Below are positions 61,537 to 64,000 of a DNA stretch of 64,000 bases, piece by piece (the first letter of the stretch is position 1; each line of letters begins with the position of its first letter). Source of the DNA: JAWKVD01 sp041398225. GTDB taxonomy: Bacteria; Pseudomonadota; Alphaproteobacteria; Caulobacterales; Hyphomonadaceae. Where the stretch lies: NCBI GenBank assembly GCA_041398225.1, contig JAWKVD010000012.1:45887-109886 (forward strand), written 5' to 3'. The notes under the pieces are model-generated. The model was not told the origin of the DNA, did not search any database, and was given only the letters and a program-made list of their open reading frames with translations. The translations under genes were made by a program, and so were the position numbers.

Positions 61537-63672
61537 ATGCGATCGACACGATGGGCGCCGGCGGCGGCCATTCTCGGAGGAACTGTAGCGGGCGTCTTCG
61601 GGGGAGCTGCGCTCGCCCAAGAAGCGCCAGAAACGCCGGCCTTAACAGATGTGGCTCCCCGCGCTTTCGAACCGGGATACTTTCGTCAGTTCAATCCCGT
61701 GACGGTCGAAGACATGGTGCGCCGCATCCCCGGCTTCACCATTGACGATGGGGAGGATAGGCGGGGTTTTGCGGCGACCGCTGGGAACGTGCTCGTGAAC
61801 GGCGAACGCCCCAGTTCGAAGACCGCGATTTCGGAGCAGCTTTCACGTATCTCCGCGAGCGACGTGCTCCGTATCGACCTTTATTCCGGCGGAGCGGAAA
61901 GTGCGGCGGCAAACGGACAAACGCTTTATGTCGACGTTCGCTTGAAACCACGCACCACCGGCGCCACGAACACCTTCGTTGCGCAAGCCAGCCTGCTTGA
62001 TCCTTCCAACAGCATCAATCCTCTGATCGTTCTCACCAGCGCCTTTCGCGCAGGATCGATCGACTGGAACCTTGCACTGCAAGCGCAACCCGCAAGACGC
62101 GGACGCGTAACCTATGACGAACGGATCAATGACGCTTCGGGGATGCTGCTGGAGACCAGCGACGAATTTCTTCAAGGCGACTACTGGGAATACCGCCTAA
62201 GCGCACGCGGCGGATATCAGGTCAACGCTCGCGATCGCATCAACCTAAATATCGAGGCGACCCCATCCCAGGATGGTCGTCACACCTTCTCAGAAAGCCG
62301 CGATCCCATGGGTAGCGCTTTGCGCTGGGAGGACTCGAAAGTCACAGGCGATCAGGTGTTGGCGACGGAAGTTGGCGGTGACTGGGAGCGCAGGTTTTCT
62401 TCAACCTCGTCCATCAAGCTGATCGCTCTCGCAAGCACAAAGGATACCGGATCTGCGGAGCGCTACTCGACGATTCCTGTCTCTTCCGCCCGCCGAGACA
62501 CCTTCATCGATCGCCGCTCCGAGAGCGGCGAATATATTGCGCGCGGCGTATACTCATTCCGCCCGGCGACTCGACATGCTCTGCAAGTGGGTGCGGAGGC
62601 TGCTTTCAACTCACTCGATAGCGGACTCGATGTACGCGTAGAGACGGTCGGGCTTGTACTTGATCGCACTCCACCCGTCGCCAACACACGTGTGGAAGAA
62701 AGGCGCGGAGAGGCTTTTGTTTCCGACACCTGGCAAGCGTCCAAGGACCTCAGGGTCGACATGAGCCTGACGGTCGAAACCTCAAAGATCACTCAGACAG
62801 GCGATGCCCAGCAGGAACGCGAATTCACCTTCCTGAAGCCACGCATCAACGCCGTGTGGGATTCGGGCGGGCCTGGAGAATTCCGCTTTCTGTTCGAGCG
62901 CGATGTCGCCCAACTAGACTTCACAGAGTTCGCAACCGCCATCAACAACTTCGACGGCACGTTGAGCGTCGGAAACCCCGACCTCGAACCGGAACGGACA
63001 TGGCGCGCAAAAGCTGAATGGGAAAGACGCTTCGGCGCCAAGGGCGTCGTAACGCTCGGTCTGTTCCACGAAGATATTGAAGCTGTGCAGGATCAGATTC
63101 CCATCTTCATTCCCGCCGACCCGTTGACCAATACGCCCGCCCAGGTGCTCGACGGCCCCGGCAACATTGGCGACGGACGTCGCTTCGGCATAAACCTGGA
63201 TACAACGACCCCCTTGGACGCCATCGGCGTCAAAGGGGGCGAACTAAGGATCAACGGGCTCGTTCAGCAGACTGAAGCGACCGACCCGACTACGCTAAGA
63301 TCTCGTCGCCTATCCGACGAGGCAGATTGGTCGTACTCGATCGATTTTCGTCAAGCGCTTCCCGGTCTCAAACTGCAGTGGGGCGCTCTTTACGAGGATA
63401 TGGACCGAGTGGAGCTGTTTCGGTCGGCCGAGCTGCGCACGACTGGTTTCATAGACCCACACATCGACCTGTTCGTCGAAACAACGGCGTTCAAGCCTTT
63501 CGTGGTCCGTTTCACGGCCTCAGACATCCTGAAACCTTCGGACGTACGCGAGCGACGGCTCTATGATCCGAGCCGGACCGATCCAGCATACCTGTCAACC
63601 ATCGAAACGCGCGCGGCGCGCGGCTCCTATGGAACACGGTCATATGCATTGAGAGTTTCGGGACGCTTTTAG
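61537..63672 (+). CDS. TonB-dependent outer-membrane receptor
   Basis: 711 residues. Signal peptide (MRSTRWAPAAAILGGTVAGV), cleaved near ALA-QE at 27, then a plug domain (VEDMVRRIPGFTIDDGED, VLVNGERPSSKTAISEQLSRI) and a long beta-barrel ending in Phe (YALRVSGRF). The N-terminal TonB box is not obvious. The substrate is unknown, but co-location with a desaturase and TetR suggests a lipid-related or hydrophobic ligand. Start at 61537 with GGGGAGAGG upstream. Transcription starts from its own operator-bearing region; the gene is convergent with the phosphatase-like gene. Confidence 0.92.
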   Translation: MRSTRWAPAAAILGGTVAGVFGGAALAQEAPETPALTDVAPRAFEPGYFRQFNPVTVEDMVRRIPGFTIDDGEDRRGFAATAGNVLVNGERPSSKTAISEQLSRISASDVLRIDLYSGGAESAAANGQTLYVDVRLKPRTTGATNTFVAQASLLDPSNSINPLIVLTSAFRAGSIDWNLALQAQPARRGRVTYDERINDASGMLLETSDEFLQGDYWEYRLSARGGYQVNARDRINLNIEATPSQDGRHTFSESRDPMGSALRWEDSKVTGDQVLATEVGGDWERRFSSTSSIKLIALASTKDTGSAERYSTIPVSSARRDTFIDRRSESGEYIARGVYSFRPATRHALQVGAEAAFNSLDSGLDVRVETVGLVLDRTPPVANTRVEERRGEAFVSDTWQASKDLRVDMSLTVETSKITQTGDAQQEREFTFLKPRINAVWDSGGPGEFRFLFERDVAQLDFTEFATAINNFDGTLSVGNPDLEPERTWRAKAEWERRFGAKGVVTLGLFHEDIEAVQDQIPIFIPADPLTNTPAQVLDGPGNIGDGRRFGINLDTTTPLDAIGVKGGELRINGLVQQTEATDPTTLRSRRLSDEADWSYSIDFRQALPGLKLQWGALYEDMDRVELFRSAELRTTGFIDPHIDLFVETTAFKPFVVRFTASDILKPSDVRERRLYDPSRTDPAYLSTIETRAARGSYGTRSYALRVSGRF

Positions 63673-63678
63673 GGAATG

Positions 63679-64000
63679 TCACGCCTCGGTCGACGCCAGT
63701 TTCGACAGCTCGCGCCATGGACCACGTACCGCCAGCGTTAGCCCCGGGCGCTGGATATTCACGAACATGGTGGCGCCGTCTGGCGAAAAACACACGCCAG
63801 TGAACTCGGAGCGTTCCTCCATCGCATTGCGCGCGATTGGGTAGACATGCCCTGCGCTCGTAACACCGCGCACGAAGTTATCGCCGTCTCCATCCTCGCA
63901 CATGACGATATCGCCAATGGGAGCCGCCACGATGTTGTCGGCGTAGTCGAAATGCCCGGTGCCCAGGCTCTCGACGAACAGCTCCAACTTACCCGGACGG
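63679..64000 (-). CDS. PhoX-like alkaline phosphatase (DUF839), C-terminal part
   Basis: The frame is open from the right window edge to a stop at 63679. About 107 codons are visible, reading FDYADNIVAAPIGDIVMCEDGDGDN, NFVRGVTSAGHVYPIARNAM and EFTGVCFSPDGATMFVNIQ, the conserved end of PhoX-type phosphatases (calcium/iron enzymes exported by Tat). Only the last part of the gene is inside the window, so signal peptide and active-site ligands are outside. The stop lies 7 bp from the receptor stop. Confidence 0.85.
   Translation of the reverse strand, partial: RPGKLELFVESLGTGHFDYADNIVAAPIGDIVMCEDGDGDNFVRGVTSAGHVYPIARNAMEERSEFTGVCFSPDGATMFVNIQRPGLTLAVRGPWRELSKLASTEA

Overview
The window is about 64 kb of GC-rich DNA (roughly 62% G+C by eye) from an alphaproteobacterium. 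The gene set points to the Caulobacterales / Maricaulales / Hyphomonadales side of the class: a GTP-type PEP carboxykinase, a xseB-ispA-dxs block, lipoprotein proteases, acyl-CoA enzymes, a TonB-dependent receptor and GANTC (CcrM-type) sites. The genus cannot be fixed from the sequence alone. Almost all of the window is ordinary chromosome: about 60 protein genes, mostly short operons of 1-4 genes, with tight or overlapping junctions.

Layout. 1-2630 is an accessory-looking left edge with lower G+C. It holds a toxin-tail/immunity-like gene pair cut by the window start, a lone lipoprotein gene, the orphan C-terminus of a VCBS/FG-GAP protein, and about 1 kb of non-coding hairpins and inverted repeats. 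It ends at two tRNA genes (Gln-UUG, minus; Pro-CGG, plus). 3.1-8.7 kb: sppA, an APC-like membrane protein, an MBL hydrolase, an ATP-grasp-like protein and a DUF442 phosphatase. 8.8-13.1 kb: a peptide ABC importer (two permeases and a lipoprotein binding protein) without ATPase genes. 13.2-19.3 kb: DUF1499 protein, acyl-CoA ligase, glycerophosphodiesterase, pckG. 19.4-28.4 kb: a membrane protein, GNAT, MmcQ-like, cyclase-family, pdxH, SDR, amino-acid permease, a hotdog/crotonase pair and a cold-shock protein. 28.7-34.3 kb: an HxlR regulator divergent from a 4-OT tautomerase, aroC, tlyA and a second acyl-CoA ligase. 34.4-41.4 kb: acetyltransferases, dxs-ispA-xseB, histidine phosphatase, lepB and a second MBL hydrolase. 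41.6-44.2 kb: three consecutive YceI modules, the last fused to cytochrome b561. 44.4-50.2 kb: a Sua5-type enzyme, a 38-residue Lys/Ala-rich protein, SPFH, FAD dehydrogenase, an SDR without its serine. 50.3-59.8 kb: M16 and prolyl-oligopeptidase lipoproteins, an exported Gfo/Idh/MocA protein and an aspartate aminotransferase. 59.9-64 kb: fatty-acid desaturase, TetR, a perfect 16-bp palindrome in front of a TonB-dependent receptor, and the C-terminus of a PhoX-like phosphatase cut by the window end.

Functional themes are isoprenoid precursor supply (dxs, ispA), lipid and acyl-CoA turnover (two ligases, crotonase, hotdog, desaturase, GDPD), peptide use (importer, M16, POP, SppA) and envelope redox/lipid binding (YceI/b561). 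No CRISPR array, rRNA operon, complete insertion sequence, prophage or recognised anti-phage system was seen. The most promising items are the YceI-cytochrome b561 cluster, the desaturase-TetR-palindrome-receptor module, and the tiny basic protein whose upstream region carries four GANTC sites in 56 bp.
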